A DNA stretch of 64,000 bases from Erythrobacter dokdonensis DSW-74 (GTDB lineage Bacteria > Pseudomonadota > Alphaproteobacteria > Sphingomonadales > Sphingomonadaceae). The position numbers were made by a program, and so were the translations under genes. Location: contig NZ_LZYB01000006.1 of the NCBI RefSeq assembly GCF_001677335.1, forward strand, positions 124,001 to 188,000. The letters are read 5' to 3'. Position 1 is the stretch's first letter. The number at the start of each line of letters is the position of its first letter. The notes beneath the pieces are model-generated. The model was not told the DNA's origin. It did no database searches and saw only the letters and a list, made by a program, of their open reading frames with translations. Below are positions 36,587 to 45,530 of this stretch, one piece after another.

Positions 36587-37138
36587 TCAAACCGCAAGCC
36601 AGCCTGTGTGTTCCGCAAGGATCTTGCAGCCGAGCGCGATCAGGATGATGCCGCCCGCCCGTTCGGCCCATGCGCCCCACCTGTCGCCTGCGATCCGGCC
36701 CAGCAATACCCCAACGCCCGATAGCGCGAAGGTTACCCCGCCGATCAGCGCCACTGCCAGAAGTGGTGCGACATCGAGCGTCGGCAGGGTGATTCCTGCC
36801 GCCAGCGCATCGACACTTGTCGCCACTCCGGCCACCAGCAAGGCCCTGCCGGTGAGCGCATGGGCGGCTTCCTCCTCGCCCACATGTCCACCCAGCATCC
36901 GCACTCCGAGGAAGACGAGCAATCCGAATGCGATCCAGTGATCGACCGCCTCGACATAGGCGAAGGCATTTGCCCCGATCCCCCATCCGGCGAGCGGCAT
37001 CACCGCCTGGAATATCCCGAAGGTCAGCGCAATCGCCAGCCCGCCCGCCATACCCGGCCGGAACCGCGCGCCCTGCGTCAGGGCCACCGCAAAGGCATCC
37101 ATCGCCAGCGCGAGCGCGAGGAGAAGGGCTGCGATCAC
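36587..37138 (-). CDS. mntP: Manganese efflux pump MntP
   Basis: The product has 183 residues from a GTG at 37138. Six hydrophobic helices and the paired MntP motifs with conserved acidic residues in the membrane are visible: [15 protein letters not shown] in helix 1 and [15 protein letters not shown] in helix 4. It exports Mn(II) from the cytoplasm. No yybP-ykoY-type riboswitch is possible directly upstream because the thioredoxin-like gene ends 12 bp before it, so any control must act at the operon promoter. Confidence 0.9.
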   Translation of the reverse strand: MIAALLLALALAMDAFAVALTQGARFRPGMAGGLAIALTFGIFQAVMPLAGWGIGANAFAYVEAVDHWIAFGLLVFLGVRMLGGHVGEEEAAHALTGRALLVAGVATSVDALAAGITLPTLDVAPLLAVALIGGVTFALSGVGVLLGRIAGDRWGAWAERAGGIILIALGCKILAEHTGWLAV

Positions 37139-37150
37139 AAACGGAGCCGG

Positions 37151-37684
37151 TTACTCGCTGTCAGGCGCGGATGCGGGAACCGGAGCCTCTGCCAGGCTCG
37201 TCAGTTCGGCGAAGATCGCGTCCTCGCTGCGGTTCGCCGTGTTGCGCCAGCTGGCGGCTGTGTCGAGGTTTACCGCCTGTCCGTCCGCGGTCAGCACCAG
37301 CAGCGCAGGCGTGCCGGCCAGCTCCGCCAGGCCGAAGCGCCGCGGGACAGCCAGATTATGCCCGTCGCCGGTTTGCGGCAGGCCGACATTGACGAAAACG
37401 AGTTCGTAGCGTTCTGCCACTAGCGCTGCGAAGCGAGGGGTTTCCAGCCATCCGGCCAGCGCGCGGCTATCGTGGCACCAGTTGCCGCCCATCGCCAGCA
37501 GCACGCGCTTGCCGTTGGCAGCAGCGCGCGAGAGCGCGGCATCGACATCACCCATGGCGTTGTCCGACACGGTGTATGAGCGCGCTTCGGGATGGGCCGG
37601 AGCGGCGGCGGATTCGGGTCCGGGCCCGCCCGCACAGGCAGCCAGCGCAAGCGCTGCGCTTCCGGCAATCAGGGCGCGGATCAC
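37151..37684 (-). CDS. Thioredoxin-like lipoprotein with CxxS active site
   Basis: The product has 177 residues from a GTG at 37684 that overlaps the ispG stop (GTGA). A lipoprotein signal ([17 protein letters not shown]) precedes a thioredoxin-fold domain. [20 protein letters not shown] holds the redox site, but the second Cys is Ser (WCHDS), and [19 protein letters not shown] includes the cis-Pro region. CxxS proteins act more as isomerases or by glutathione-like mechanisms than as disulfide reductases. The tight coupling to the Fe-S enzyme IspG is curious because this protein should sit outside the cytoplasm. Confidence 0.8.
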   Translation of the reverse strand: MIRALIAGSAALALAACAGGPGPESAAAPAHPEARSYTVSDNAMGDVDAALSRAAANGKRVLLAMGGNWCHDSRALAGWLETPRFAALVAERYELVFVNVGLPQTGDGHNLAVPRRFGLAELAGTPALLVLTADGQAVNLDTAASWRNTANRSEDAIFAELTSLAEAPVPASAPDSE

Positions 37685-38838
37685 TCTGCTGCTTCGACGG
37701 CTTGTTGCGGGGCGGCGTGGGGATCGAAGGCGGTGGCTTCGCCCCGCTCGATCTCGGCGGCCTTTTCTTCCACAAGGCGCACGATGTGGTCGAGCATGTC
37801 CTCGTCCTGCACCGTGTGGTCGGTGACCCCGCGCAGGTAGACCATGTGCTTGCCCGCGCCGCCGCCGGTCAGGCCGACATCGGTCTCGCGCGCTTCGCCA
37901 GGGCCGTTCACGACGCAGCCCAGGATCGAGAGGCTCATCGGGGTCTTGATGTGTTCGAGCCGCGCTTCCAGCGCCTCCACGGTGCGGATCACGTCGAAGC
38001 CCTGACGCGAGCACGAGGGGCAGGAGACGATGCGCACGCCGCGGGTTCTCAGGCCCAGCGCCTTGAGCATTTCGTAGCCGACCTTGATCTCCTGCTCCGG
38101 CTCGGCAGAAAGGCTGACGCGCACGGTATCGCCGATCCCCGCCCACAGCAGCGAGCCGATGCCGATCGAGGATTTCACCGTCCCGCCGATCAGGCCGCCT
38201 GCTTCTGTAATCCCGAGGTGCAGCGGGCAATCGACCGTTTCGGCAAGGCCATGATAAGCCGCGACCGCGAGGAATACGTCAGAGGCCTTCACCGCCACCT
38301 TGAATTCGTGGAAATCGTGATCCTGCAGCAGCTTGATGTGATCGAGCGCGCTTTCGATCAGCGCTTCGGGGCAGGGCTCGCCGTACTTTTCGAGCAGATC
38401 CTTTTCCAGAGACCCGGCGTTGACCCCGATGCGGATCGCGCAGCCATTGGCCTTGGCTGCGCGCACCACTTCGGCGACGCGGTCGGCCGAGCCGATATTG
38501 CCCGGGTTGATGCGCAGGCACGCGGCGCCCGCATCGGCGGCTTCGAGCGCGCGCTTGTAGTGGAAGTGGATGTCCGCGACGACCGGGATGCGCGCGGCGC
38601 GGGTGATCTGCCTGAAGGCGGCGGTCGATTCCTCGGTCGGGCAGGACACGCGGATGATATCCGCCCCCACATCCTCGCAGCGACGGATCTGGTCGATCGT
38701 CGCCTTGACGTCTTCGGTGGGGGTATTGGTCATGGTCTGCACGGTGATGGGGGCATCACCGCCGACGGGGACATTCCCCACCATGATCTGGCGACATTTG
38801 CGGCGCTCGATGGTGCGCCAAGGACGGATGCTGGACAT
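37681..38838 (-). CDS. ispG: (E)-4-hydroxy-3-methylbut-2-enyl-diphosphate synthase IspG
   Basis: The product has 385 residues from the ATG at 38838. It carries out the penultimate step of the MEP isoprenoid pathway, converting MEcPP to HMBPP with a [4Fe-4S] cluster. The TIM-barrel part shows [20 protein letters not shown] and [17 protein letters not shown]. The cluster domain has [16 protein letters not shown] and [23 protein letters not shown], providing the three Cys and one Glu ligand. It heads the minus-strand series ispG, thioredoxin-like, mntP, HDAC-like and FAD enzyme. Isoprenoids feed the carotenoids and bacteriochlorophyll tail expected in this group. Confidence 0.97.
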   Translation of the reverse strand: MSSIRPWRTIERRKCRQIMVGNVPVGGDAPITVQTMTNTPTEDVKATIDQIRRCEDVGADIIRVSCPTEESTAAFRQITRAARIPVVADIHFHYKRALEAADAGAACLRINPGNIGSADRVAEVVRAAKANGCAIRIGVNAGSLEKDLLEKYGEPCPEALIESALDHIKLLQDHDFHEFKVAVKASDVFLAVAAYHGLAETVDCPLHLGITEAGGLIGGTVKSSIGIGSLLWAGIGDTVRVSLSAEPEQEIKVGYEMLKALGLRTRGVRIVSCPSCSRQGFDVIRTVEALEARLEHIKTPMSLSILGCVVNGPGEARETDVGLTGGGAGKHMVYLRGVTDHTVQDEDMLDHIVRLVEEKAAEIERGEATAFDPHAAPQQAVEAAE

Positions 38839-38873
38839 GGAAGCGCATATAGCCTTGCGCGCGTGACGGAGCA

Positions 38874-39875
38874 ATGACCCGCAAGCTTGACTTGCCGACG
38901 TCACGCGTCAGTCTGGCGGCGCCAAGGGGAGAGGCCATGCTGACCGACGCCGCGATTGAACTGCGCTCCGTAGCACCCAGCCTGTTGATGCGGGCGATAA
39001 AGTGGCTGATTGCGCGCCGCCCTCCGGTCTTCCCGCATGACGAGGCGGGATTTCATGCCGCGATGGCTGACCGCCCGCTGCCTGCCGATGCCCCTATGCC
39101 GGCAAGCTTCTATCGCGATTTTCTGGTCGGCGGATGGGATGCGGCAGGCCATCCGGTCGTCACGATCCATCCCAAGAGCGGCCCGGCAGACTGGCACATG
39201 CTCTATTTCCACGGCGGCGGGTTCGTGCAGCCGATGTTCAAGGTACACTGGCCGCTGGTTGCAGCGATGGTGAAGTCTTGCGGGATCAGCGTCACCGTGC
39301 CGCTCTATCCGGTCGTCCCGGAGGCTGACCATGCCGAGCAGGACGCGGTTGCCGACGCGGCCTGGGCGACACTGGCCGAGCATCACTATCCGGCGAAGAT
39401 CATTCTCAACGGGGATTCGGCGGGCGGCCACATGGCGCTGGCGCTTGCCCTGCGGCTGGCGAGGAAGGGTGGGCCTATGCCTGGCAAGCTGGCGCTGTTC
39501 GCGCCTTGGCTTGACCTGACGCTGGCTGATCCCGCAATCGCAGCGGTAGAGCCGCATGACCTGATGCTCAAGATTGGCACCCTGCGGGCATGCGGGGCGA
39601 TGGTGGCGGGCGGGCGCGATCCGGCAAGCGCCGAAGTCAGCCCGCTCTACACGCCGCCAGAGGAACTGGCCTTGTTGCCGCCGACCCGCATCTGGACCGG
39701 GCGGCACGACCTGTTCATCGTCGATTCGCGCACCTTTGTCGGACGCCTGAGCGCAGCCGGCGTCGACGCAAAGCTCTACGAATACGAGGCCGCGCCGCAT
39801 GTCTTCATGGCGATCACCCCGACGCGCGAGGCGAAGGACGTGTTCGCGCTGCTGAAGGATTTCCTCGCCGCCTAG
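38874..39875 (+). CDS. Alpha/beta hydrolase of the hormone-sensitive-lipase type
   Basis: The product has 333 residues from the ATG at 38874 (GGAG just upstream); 38937 is a possible shorter start. [13 protein letters not shown] is the oxyanion-hole HGGG motif. The nucleophile is in [16 protein letters not shown], and the acid and base are likely in [12 protein letters not shown] and EAAPHVFM. This is the esterase family IV/HSL group acting on short acyl esters. No signal peptide is seen. It is convergent with the SDR gene; the two stop codons overlap in CTAG at 39872-39875. Confidence 0.92.
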   Translation: MTRKLDLPTSRVSLAAPRGEAMLTDAAIELRSVAPSLLMRAIKWLIARRPPVFPHDEAGFHAAMADRPLPADAPMPASFYRDFLVGGWDAAGHPVVTIHPKSGPADWHMLYFHGGGFVQPMFKVHWPLVAAMVKSCGISVTVPLYPVVPEADHAEQDAVADAAWATLAEHHYPAKIILNGDSAGGHMALALALRLARKGGPMPGKLALFAPWLDLTLADPAIAAVEPHDLMLKIGTLRACGAMVAGGRDPASAEVSPLYTPPEELALLPPTRIWTGRHDLFIVDSRTFVGRLSAAGVDAKLYEYEAAPHVFMAITPTREAKDVFALLKDFLAA

Positions 39876-40822
39876 CTCGGGAACTTCGCCCCCGTCAGTT
39901 CCTCGCTCAGCTTCCACAACTGGTCGGCATAGCTCGGATTCACCGCATAAGAGCGCACACCGCCGGTGGAGGACACGTCGTCCACCTCGGCAACGTGGCA
40001 GTCCTCGCAATAGACCCCGCCCCTGCCTTCAAGCTCGCGTGCGGTCGCGGCCCAGCAGCTCGTTGCGGCGCCCTGGGGAATCGTTTTCCATTGAAAGCCG
40101 CTGTCGCTGCTGGTGACGCGCTGCATCAGCGCGGCGACCATCTCTTCGGTCATGTGGCGGCCGAGATTGGTCTGGATGCCGCCCGGATGAACCGCGTAGG
40201 CATGAATGCCCAGCACTACAAAACGCTGTTCGAGGCCGACAGTGAACAACACGTTGGCGGTCTTGGACTGGCCGTAGCTGATCCACGGATCATAGGGGCG
40301 TCGTTCGAAATTGGGGTCGTCGAAATCCACCGGCGCAAACTGGTGCCCGCGGCTCGACAGGTTGACGATGCGCTTGGCCGTCCCCTTCTCGATCAGCGGC
40401 ATCAGTTCGGCTGTGAGCGCGAAATGACCAAGGTGGTTGGTGCCGAATTGCCGTTCGAACCCGTCGGCGGTGTGTTCGAACGGGCAGGCCATGACGCCCG
40501 CATTGTTGATCAGCAGGTCGATCTTCTCGAACCGCTGCCGCGCGCGCGAAGTCGCGGCGCGGATACTCTCGAGAGAGGCAAGGTCGAGCGTGATGGTATC
40601 GAGCCGGGCCTGCGGCACGCTCTGCCTGATGGCGGCCACGGCTTCATCGAGCCTGGCCTGATCGCGCCCCGCCATGATCACATGGGCGCCTGTCGCCGCC
40701 ATGGCGCGGGCGGTTTCCTGCCCCAGTCCGGAATTGGCTCCCGTGATGAACACGCTCATGCCAGAAAGGTCGATGCCTGCCAGCACCTCGTCCGTGGTGC
40801 TGCTCCAACCGAATTCGCTCAT
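39872..40822 (-). CDS. Short-chain dehydrogenase/reductase
   Basis: The product has 316 residues. The cofactor motif TGANSGLGQETARAM, the NNAGV motif (LLINNAGVMACPF) and the catalytic Tyr-x3-Lys (ISYGQSKTANVLF) with upstream Ser are all present. It is close to the retinol-dehydrogenase-like/light-dependent protochlorophyllide-reductase-like SDRs in bacteria; substrate unknown. An unusual C-terminal Cys pair (GGVYCEDCHVAE) is notable. GGGAGAGGGA precedes the ATG at 40822. It follows a GNAT gene by 15 bp on the same strand. Confidence 0.92.
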   Translation of the reverse strand: MSEFGWSSTTDEVLAGIDLSGMSVFITGANSGLGQETARAMAATGAHVIMAGRDQARLDEAVAAIRQSVPQARLDTITLDLASLESIRAATSRARQRFEKIDLLINNAGVMACPFEHTADGFERQFGTNHLGHFALTAELMPLIEKGTAKRIVNLSSRGHQFAPVDFDDPNFERRPYDPWISYGQSKTANVLFTVGLEQRFVVLGIHAYAVHPGGIQTNLGRHMTEEMVAALMQRVTSSDSGFQWKTIPQGAATSCWAATARELEGRGGVYCEDCHVAEVDDVSSTGGVRSYAVNPSYADQLWKLSEELTGAKFPS

Positions 40823-40837
40823 GTCCCTCTCCCGTTG

Positions 40838-41350
40838 TTATAGTTTCAGTTCGTAGAGATATTCCGCATCAAGATGCTCGCCTACCCGAAAGGTAATGTC
40901 GGCGACATGCGCAAAGCCATAGCGCTGGTAGAACCGCTGTGCGCCGTAATTCTCGGAATAGACCGACAGCAGCACCGCATCGTGACCGCCTGTACGCGCC
41001 ACACCCAGCGTCCAGTCCATCAGCTTGCCGCCTATCCCGCTGCCGGTATGGCCGGGCAGAGCGTAAAGCTGGCCCAGCTCGATCGGGTTTGCCGCGTTCG
41101 AGTGGTGGGCATAGTGGCTCGGATAGCGCAGCTTGCAATAGGCGACCAGACCGCCCTCGTGCTCGACCAGACGGTGGGTGCATTCGCGTCCCGCGATCTC
41201 TCCGGCCACGGCCTCGGGATCGTGCACCTCGGCGAGGAAGGCGGCGAGATCTTCCGGACGGTAGAGATGGCCGAAAGCGGCAGTGAAACTCTCCGCGCCG
41301 AGGCGGGCGAGGGCCGGGGCATCGGCGATGGTTGCGGGGCGCAGGATCAT
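40838..41350 (-). CDS. GNAT family N-acetyltransferase
   Basis: The product has 170 residues. The acetyl-CoA binding pattern is ELGQLYALPGHTGSGIGGKLMDWTL (strand 4 and pyrophosphate loop), then AVLLSVYSENYGAQRFYQRYGFAHV. The acceptor is unknown; the RimI-like pattern allows peptides or amines. It heads a two-gene minus-strand unit with the SDR and is divergent from the isoaspartyl peptidase gene across 62 bp. Confidence 0.92.
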   Translation of the reverse strand: MILRPATIADAPALARLGAESFTAAFGHLYRPEDLAAFLAEVHDPEAVAGEIAGRECTHRLVEHEGGLVAYCKLRYPSHYAHHSNAANPIELGQLYALPGHTGSGIGGKLMDWTLGVARTGGHDAVLLSVYSENYGAQRFYQRYGFAHVADITFRVGEHLDAEYLYELKL

Positions 41351-41412
41351 GGGCCCTGCCCTAGCGGGGAAGCGGCGTGCTGTTAAGCTGGCGAAAGCCG
41401 CAGGGGCGCGTT

Positions 41413-42570
41413 ATGCCGTGGCTCATGAAGAACCTTATCGCCGCTGTCGCGCTCGCCCTGATGTCCACCGCCGCCCATGCCCAAGAGGACGCGCCCGAAG
41501 CGCCCAAATGGTCGCTGGCGATCCATGGCGGGGCCGGAACACTCAGCCGGACGGCGATGACGCCTGAACAGCGGGCGGAATACGAGGCCGCCTTGCAGGC
41601 CGCGCTTGATGCCGGGGCCAAGGTTCTGGCCGCTGGCGGCGATGCGATGGACGCGGTCAAGGCGGCGGTGATCGTGATGGAGGACTCGCCCCTTTTCAAT
41701 GCGGGCAAGGGCGCGGTGTTCACCTGGGACGGAACGAATGAGCTCGACGCCTCGATCATGGACGGGCGTGATCGCAGCGCCGGGGCCGTGGCCGGGGTGA
41801 AGACGGTCAGGAACCCGATCCTGCTGGCCGACAAGGTGCGCACCGACAGCGAGCACGTGTTCCTGATGGGCGCGGGCGCGGAGGCTTTTGCGCTCGAGAA
41901 GGGCTTTGCCGTCACCCCGCCCGAATATTTCGCCACCGAGGCCCGCCGCCGCGCGCTCGAACGGATGAAGGCCGACAAGCTTTCCGCGCTCGATGTCGAT
42001 CACAAGTTCGGCACGGTGGGTGCAGTGGCGCTTGATATGGAGGGCAACCTCGCCGCGGCGACCTCGACCGGGGGGATGACCGGCAAGCGCTGGGGCCGCG
42101 TCGGCGATGCACCGGTGATCGGGGCAGGGACCTATGCCGACAACCGCAGCTGCGCGGTCTCGGCAACGGGGTGGGGCGAGTATTTCCTGCGGGTCGGCGT
42201 GGCGCACGAGATCTGCGCGCGGCTGCGGATCAATCAAAGTCTGATGGTTGAGGGATTGCTCGCTACGCTACCGTCGACCGAGGAGTATTCAGGAATGACA
42301 CCCGAAGCGCTCGAAGCGTTTAGGGCCAAGGCAAGCGAGACCGTCTCGAGTGCTTGGTCCGCTGAAGCGCAGACCATCGCCGACGATGTCATGGCCGAAG
42401 TCGCGCAGCTCGGCGGCGATGGCGGGGTGATCCTTGTCACGCCGCAGGGCGATGCGATCTTCAGCTTCAACACCAGCGGCATGTATCGCGGCCGCGCGAC
42501 CAGTTCCGGGGTGCGCGAGGTGGCGATCTTCGGGGGTGAGGAAAAGGCGTCGGCCACGCCTGATCACTGA
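41413..42570 (+). CDS. Isoaspartyl peptidase/L-asparaginase (Ntn hydrolase), exported
   Basis: The product has 385 residues. A signal peptide (KNLIAAVALALMSTAAHAQ) makes it periplasmic. It is a plant-type asparaginase that autocleaves before a Thr nucleophile: HKFGTVGAVALD marks the new N-terminus of the beta subunit. Substrate-loop sequences SLAIHGGAGTLSR, LFNAGKGAVFTWDG and STGGMTGKRWGRVGDAPVIGAGTYAD are intact. It removes isoaspartyl residues from peptides and hydrolyses Asn. Start 41413 or 41425. Its TGA abuts the TGA of the convergent beta-lactamase, forming TGATCA at 42568-42573. Confidence 0.93.
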   Translation: MPWLMKNLIAAVALALMSTAAHAQEDAPEAPKWSLAIHGGAGTLSRTAMTPEQRAEYEAALQAALDAGAKVLAAGGDAMDAVKAAVIVMEDSPLFNAGKGAVFTWDGTNELDASIMDGRDRSAGAVAGVKTVRNPILLADKVRTDSEHVFLMGAGAEAFALEKGFAVTPPEYFATEARRRALERMKADKLSALDVDHKFGTVGAVALDMEGNLAAATSTGGMTGKRWGRVGDAPVIGAGTYADNRSCAVSATGWGEYFLRVGVAHEICARLRINQSLMVEGLLATLPSTEEYSGMTPEALEAFRAKASETVSSAWSAEAQTIADDVMAEVAQLGGDGGVILVTPQGDAIFSFNTSGMYRGRATSSGVREVAIFGGEEKASATPDH

Positions 42571-43521
42571 TCAGTAAATCTTCCCCACCACCGGCAACCC
42601 GGTATCGGGTTCGGCGAATTCCTTGATCAGGCGGCCCACCTGCGCCAGCACCGCTTCGCCGCGCGGGAGCATCTCGTCCGCGTCCTGACGGGCGCGGAAA
42701 TAGCAGGCGAAGGTGATCGGTGCCTCGCCTTTGGGCCCTTCCGCAAAGCCGATGTCGATGTAGTTATATTCAGCCCCGGCGATCAGCCCGCTGGTGCCGG
42801 TCTTGTCGCCCGCAAGCCAGCCTTCGGGCAGCCCGGCGCGCACGCGGTTGCGACCGGTTTGGGTCTCCACCATCCAGCCTTTCAGCTCGGCCCGCTCGGC
42901 AGGTGGCAGCACGTCGCCATAAACGATCTTCGCCACCGTCCGCGCCATGGCGGCAGGCGTGGTGGTGTCGCGGAACTCGGATGTGGGGACGTTGTTCATC
43001 TCCGGCTCGATGCGGTCGACGCGGCTGATATTGTCGCCAATGCTGCGCCAGAACGCCGTCAGCCCTGCCGGACCGCCGAGTTCGCGCATGAGGATATTGG
43101 CCGCCGGGTTGTCCGAGGTAATCTGGGTTGCCCGCGCCAATTCGCGCAAGGTGGCGCCGGTGCCGATGCGATCGCGGGTGAAGGGCGCATGATGGACCAT
43201 GTCCGCTTCGCTCCACCTCACCTGCTTGTCGGCATTGATCGCGCCGGCCGCATGCCGTTCAAGCAGCAGTGCTGCCAGCGACAGCTTGAACGATGAGGCA
43301 TGGCCGAAGCGCCGCGTCTCGTTGATGCCGACCGCAAGGCCCGTGGCGGTGTCGAACAGCTCCACCCCCAGCGTCCCGTCCGCCTCGCTCTCGATCCGGC
43401 GCAGTTCGGCCTCCAGCCGCCCTGCGCGCGGCTGGTCGCGCGGGACGCAGGCCGCCGCGCCGAGTGCGCCTGCGCCGAGCGCGAGCGTGCCGCCAAGGAA
43501 GAACCGCCGGTCGATGATCAT
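42571..43521 (-). CDS. Class A beta-lactamase
   Basis: The protein has 316 residues with a Tat-like/lipoprotein-like N-terminus (DRRFFLGGTLALGAGALGAAAC). All class A motifs sit at Ambler spacing with an offset of 6: Ser76-x-x-Lys79 (SSFK), SDN 136-138, Glu172 and Asn176 (EPEMN, the E166/N170 pair) and KTG 240-242. It should therefore hydrolyse beta-lactams, although some chromosomal homologues have other roles. Its ATG overlaps the RDD gene stop by ATGA, making it the final gene of the MoxR operon, which is an unusual position. Confidence 0.93.
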   Translation of the reverse strand: MIIDRRFFLGGTLALGAGALGAAACVPRDQPRAGRLEAELRRIESEADGTLGVELFDTATGLAVGINETRRFGHASSFKLSLAALLLERHAAGAINADKQVRWSEADMVHHAPFTRDRIGTGATLRELARATQITSDNPAANILMRELGGPAGLTAFWRSIGDNISRVDRIEPEMNNVPTSEFRDTTTPAAMARTVAKIVYGDVLPPAERAELKGWMVETQTGRNRVRAGLPEGWLAGDKTGTSGLIAGAEYNYIDIGFAEGPKGEAPITFACYFRARQDADEMLPRGEAVLAQVGRLIKEFAEPDTGLPVVGKIY

Positions 43522-44453
43522 GAAAACTTGTCCGCTTTGCGTTTGCCGAACCTGAGTTCGCTTTCGAGCTTTGCCCGCAATTGCGCATAGAAGGCTTCGA
43601 GAAAAGCCCTTTCATCGCCAGCGCCCGGATCCCAGCCGATCTTGAGGCAGATCGTGGCGTGGACCTTCGCGAGCGCCTCAGGCGGGGATTCGCGCAGCAT
43701 CCGCTCCAGCGTCTGCAATTCCTTCTCGCCATAGATGGACAGCTCCGCCTCGCCGAACTCGTAGCGCACGCCGGTAAGATCGCTGGCCCCCCGCGCCGCC
43801 GCGCCCTGCGTCGACAGAGCGGAGGCAAGTTTCGTGCGCGGGCTTTCCACCACCCAGGTTCCGGCGATGATGTCGCCCGCCCGCAGCCGGTCACGGTTGA
43901 AAAAGGGTAGCAGCAGGAACAGCGCGAACCACCCTGTCGCGATCCATGCCAGCGGTCCGACATCCTCGCCGATCGCCGAACCCAGCAGCAGGACGATGAT
44001 GAAGCCCAGCGGATAGAACAGCTCGATATCTCGCAGCAGATTGCGGGCGATCACCGCTTCGGGCGCGAGCCGCCCGCCATGTCGCGGGGCGATGCGGATG
44101 CCGACCATCCGCTTGCCGAATGTCGCGCCGCGCGGAGACAGCTCCTGCACGAGGAAATAGCCGTACCAGCTGACGAAGACGAAGATGATCAGCAGGATCT
44201 GCAGGAACTCGCGCGCGCCGCGCGGGGCAGCCGAGGGGTCGAGTTCGGTCCCCTCGAGCAGCCCCCCCGCGATCCAGAACAACAGCGCGTGAAAGGCCAG
44301 CAAGCCGAAGACAATGATCATCACGTCGATGATCAGCGCGCCCGCGCGGCTCCCGCGCGAAGCGACGGTGACAGGCAATGTCAGTCCTTCGGGCGTGATC
44401 ATCACGCGCTCGCGCTTGTCGGCATTGCGACCGGGCAGGGTAGCAGCGGTCAT
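43518..44453 (-). CDS. RDD-family membrane protein with C-terminal cytoplasmic domain
   Basis: The protein has 311 residues. The RDD domain covers about residues 25-190 with three to four helices: ASRGSRAGALIIDVMIIVFG starts it and SPRGATFGKRMVGIRI is the conserved loop. The Arg/Asp pairs for which the domain is named are RAGALIID and RDRLRAGDIIAGT. The last 90 residues (TGVRYEFGEAELSIYGEKEL...) form a soluble helical tail. RDD proteins include Na+/H+ antiporters and assembly factors. Its stop is coupled to the beta-lactamase and its start overlaps the SpoIIM-like gene by 4 bp. Confidence 0.85.
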   Translation of the reverse strand: MTAATLPGRNADKRERVMITPEGLTLPVTVASRGSRAGALIIDVMIIVFGLLAFHALLFWIAGGLLEGTELDPSAAPRGAREFLQILLIIFVFVSWYGYFLVQELSPRGATFGKRMVGIRIAPRHGGRLAPEAVIARNLLRDIELFYPLGFIIVLLLGSAIGEDVGPLAWIATGWFALFLLLPFFNRDRLRAGDIIAGTWVVESPRTKLASALSTQGAAARGASDLTGVRYEFGEAELSIYGEKELQTLERMLRESPPEALAKVHATICLKIGWDPGAGDERAFLEAFYAQLRAKLESELRFGKRKADKFS

Positions 44454-45520
44454 TCGAGCGCCTCGTTCCGGGCTGCGCGCGGGCGGTAGAGGAAGAAATA
44501 GGCGAGCCAGAAGGCCAGCATGGTCCCGCCGATCAGGAAGCGCGGGCCGGTGCCGTCAACCAGCTGGCGCGGGAAGGCCTCGAGCAGAGCGGCGATGACC
44601 ATCATGATCACCACGCCGACCATCACCACCGCGCCGCGCCGGCCTGCCTCGGAAGCGGCTGTCAGCACGGGGCGGGTGCCCGGAAAGGCCATCGAGCGCC
44701 CGATATGCAGCCCCGCCGCACCCGACAGCAGGATGCCGAACAGCTCGGTTGTGCCGTGGACCGAAAGCCAGGCAGCCAGTTCGACGGTCAGGCCCTGTCC
44801 AGAAAACAGCCACACCATCGCGCCCAGCAGGGCCATGTTGTGCACCAGCAGCAGCAGCGAGGGGATGCCGAAGGCAAAGCCGAGCGCGAAGGCAAGGATG
44901 CAGACGGCGGAATTGTTGCTGAACAGATAGGCCGCGAAGGTCGATAGTCCCGCCGCGCTTTCCTCGGTCGCCAGCGTCGCCAGCAAGTCCTCGCGGCTGG
45001 CGCCCGGCACCCGAGCATCGGCCATGGTGCCCGGTACGAGCCGGTAATACCAGGCCTCGTCGCGCGCCACGAGCAACCAGCCGACGACGCTGCCCGCGAC
45101 CATCACGAACAGCGCTACGCAGATGTCGAGCCACATTCCCCTGACCGCCCGGCTCCACCCGCCGCCGATGAAATCCCGCAGCCATGCAGCAAAGCCCCTG
45201 GGCGGTCCGTAGACCTGGAACCATGCGCGCTGCACCAGACTTTCGAGATAGGCGATGGTTGCTGCATCGAGGCTGGTCTCGCGCGCCACTGCAAGGCTTG
45301 AGGCGGCAGTGCGGTAGAGCGCGGGCAGGGCGAGGAGTTCCTCGTCCGGGATGCGCTTCAGCCCCCCTCGCTCCATCCGCGCGACGATATCCTCCAGCCG
45401 CCGCCAGTCCCCCTCGCGTTCGAGCCGGAAGCGGTCGGAACGCAAGGTCGCGCTCTCGATGTCGGGCGGTGCGGCCACCGCTCCGCGTCCGAACCAGGAT
45501 GACAGGATCGGTGTCTTCAT
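44450..45520 (-). CDS. SpoIIM-domain (stage II sporulation protein M-like) membrane protein
   Basis: The protein has 356 residues. The first 120 are helical and soluble. From about 130, six hydrophobic helices carry the SpoIIM pattern, including LFSNNSAVCILAFALGFAFGIPSLLLLVHNMALLGAM and SVHGTTELFGILLSGAAGLHIGRSM. In non-sporulating proteobacteria this protein accompanies MoxR/DUF58 operons and its role is not known. It is coupled to the RDD gene (4-bp overlap) and lies 10 bp after the DUF58 gene. Confidence 0.88.
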   Translation of the reverse strand: MKTPILSSWFGRGAVAAPPDIESATLRSDRFRLEREGDWRRLEDIVARMERGGLKRIPDEELLALPALYRTAASSLAVARETSLDAATIAYLESLVQRAWFQVYGPPRGFAAWLRDFIGGGWSRAVRGMWLDICVALFVMVAGSVVGWLLVARDEAWYYRLVPGTMADARVPGASREDLLATLATEESAAGLSTFAAYLFSNNSAVCILAFALGFAFGIPSLLLLVHNMALLGAMVWLFSGQGLTVELAAWLSVHGTTELFGILLSGAAGLHIGRSMAFPGTRPVLTAASEAGRRGAVVMVGVVIMMVIAALLEAFPRQLVDGTGPRFLIGGTMLAFWLAYFFLYRPRAARNEALE

Positions 45521-45530
45521 CCGCCCAACC

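Noticed and set aside
36579..37150. yybP-ykoY manganese riboswitch upstream of mntP
   Set aside because: mntP follows another gene by 12 bp, leaving no room for the element.
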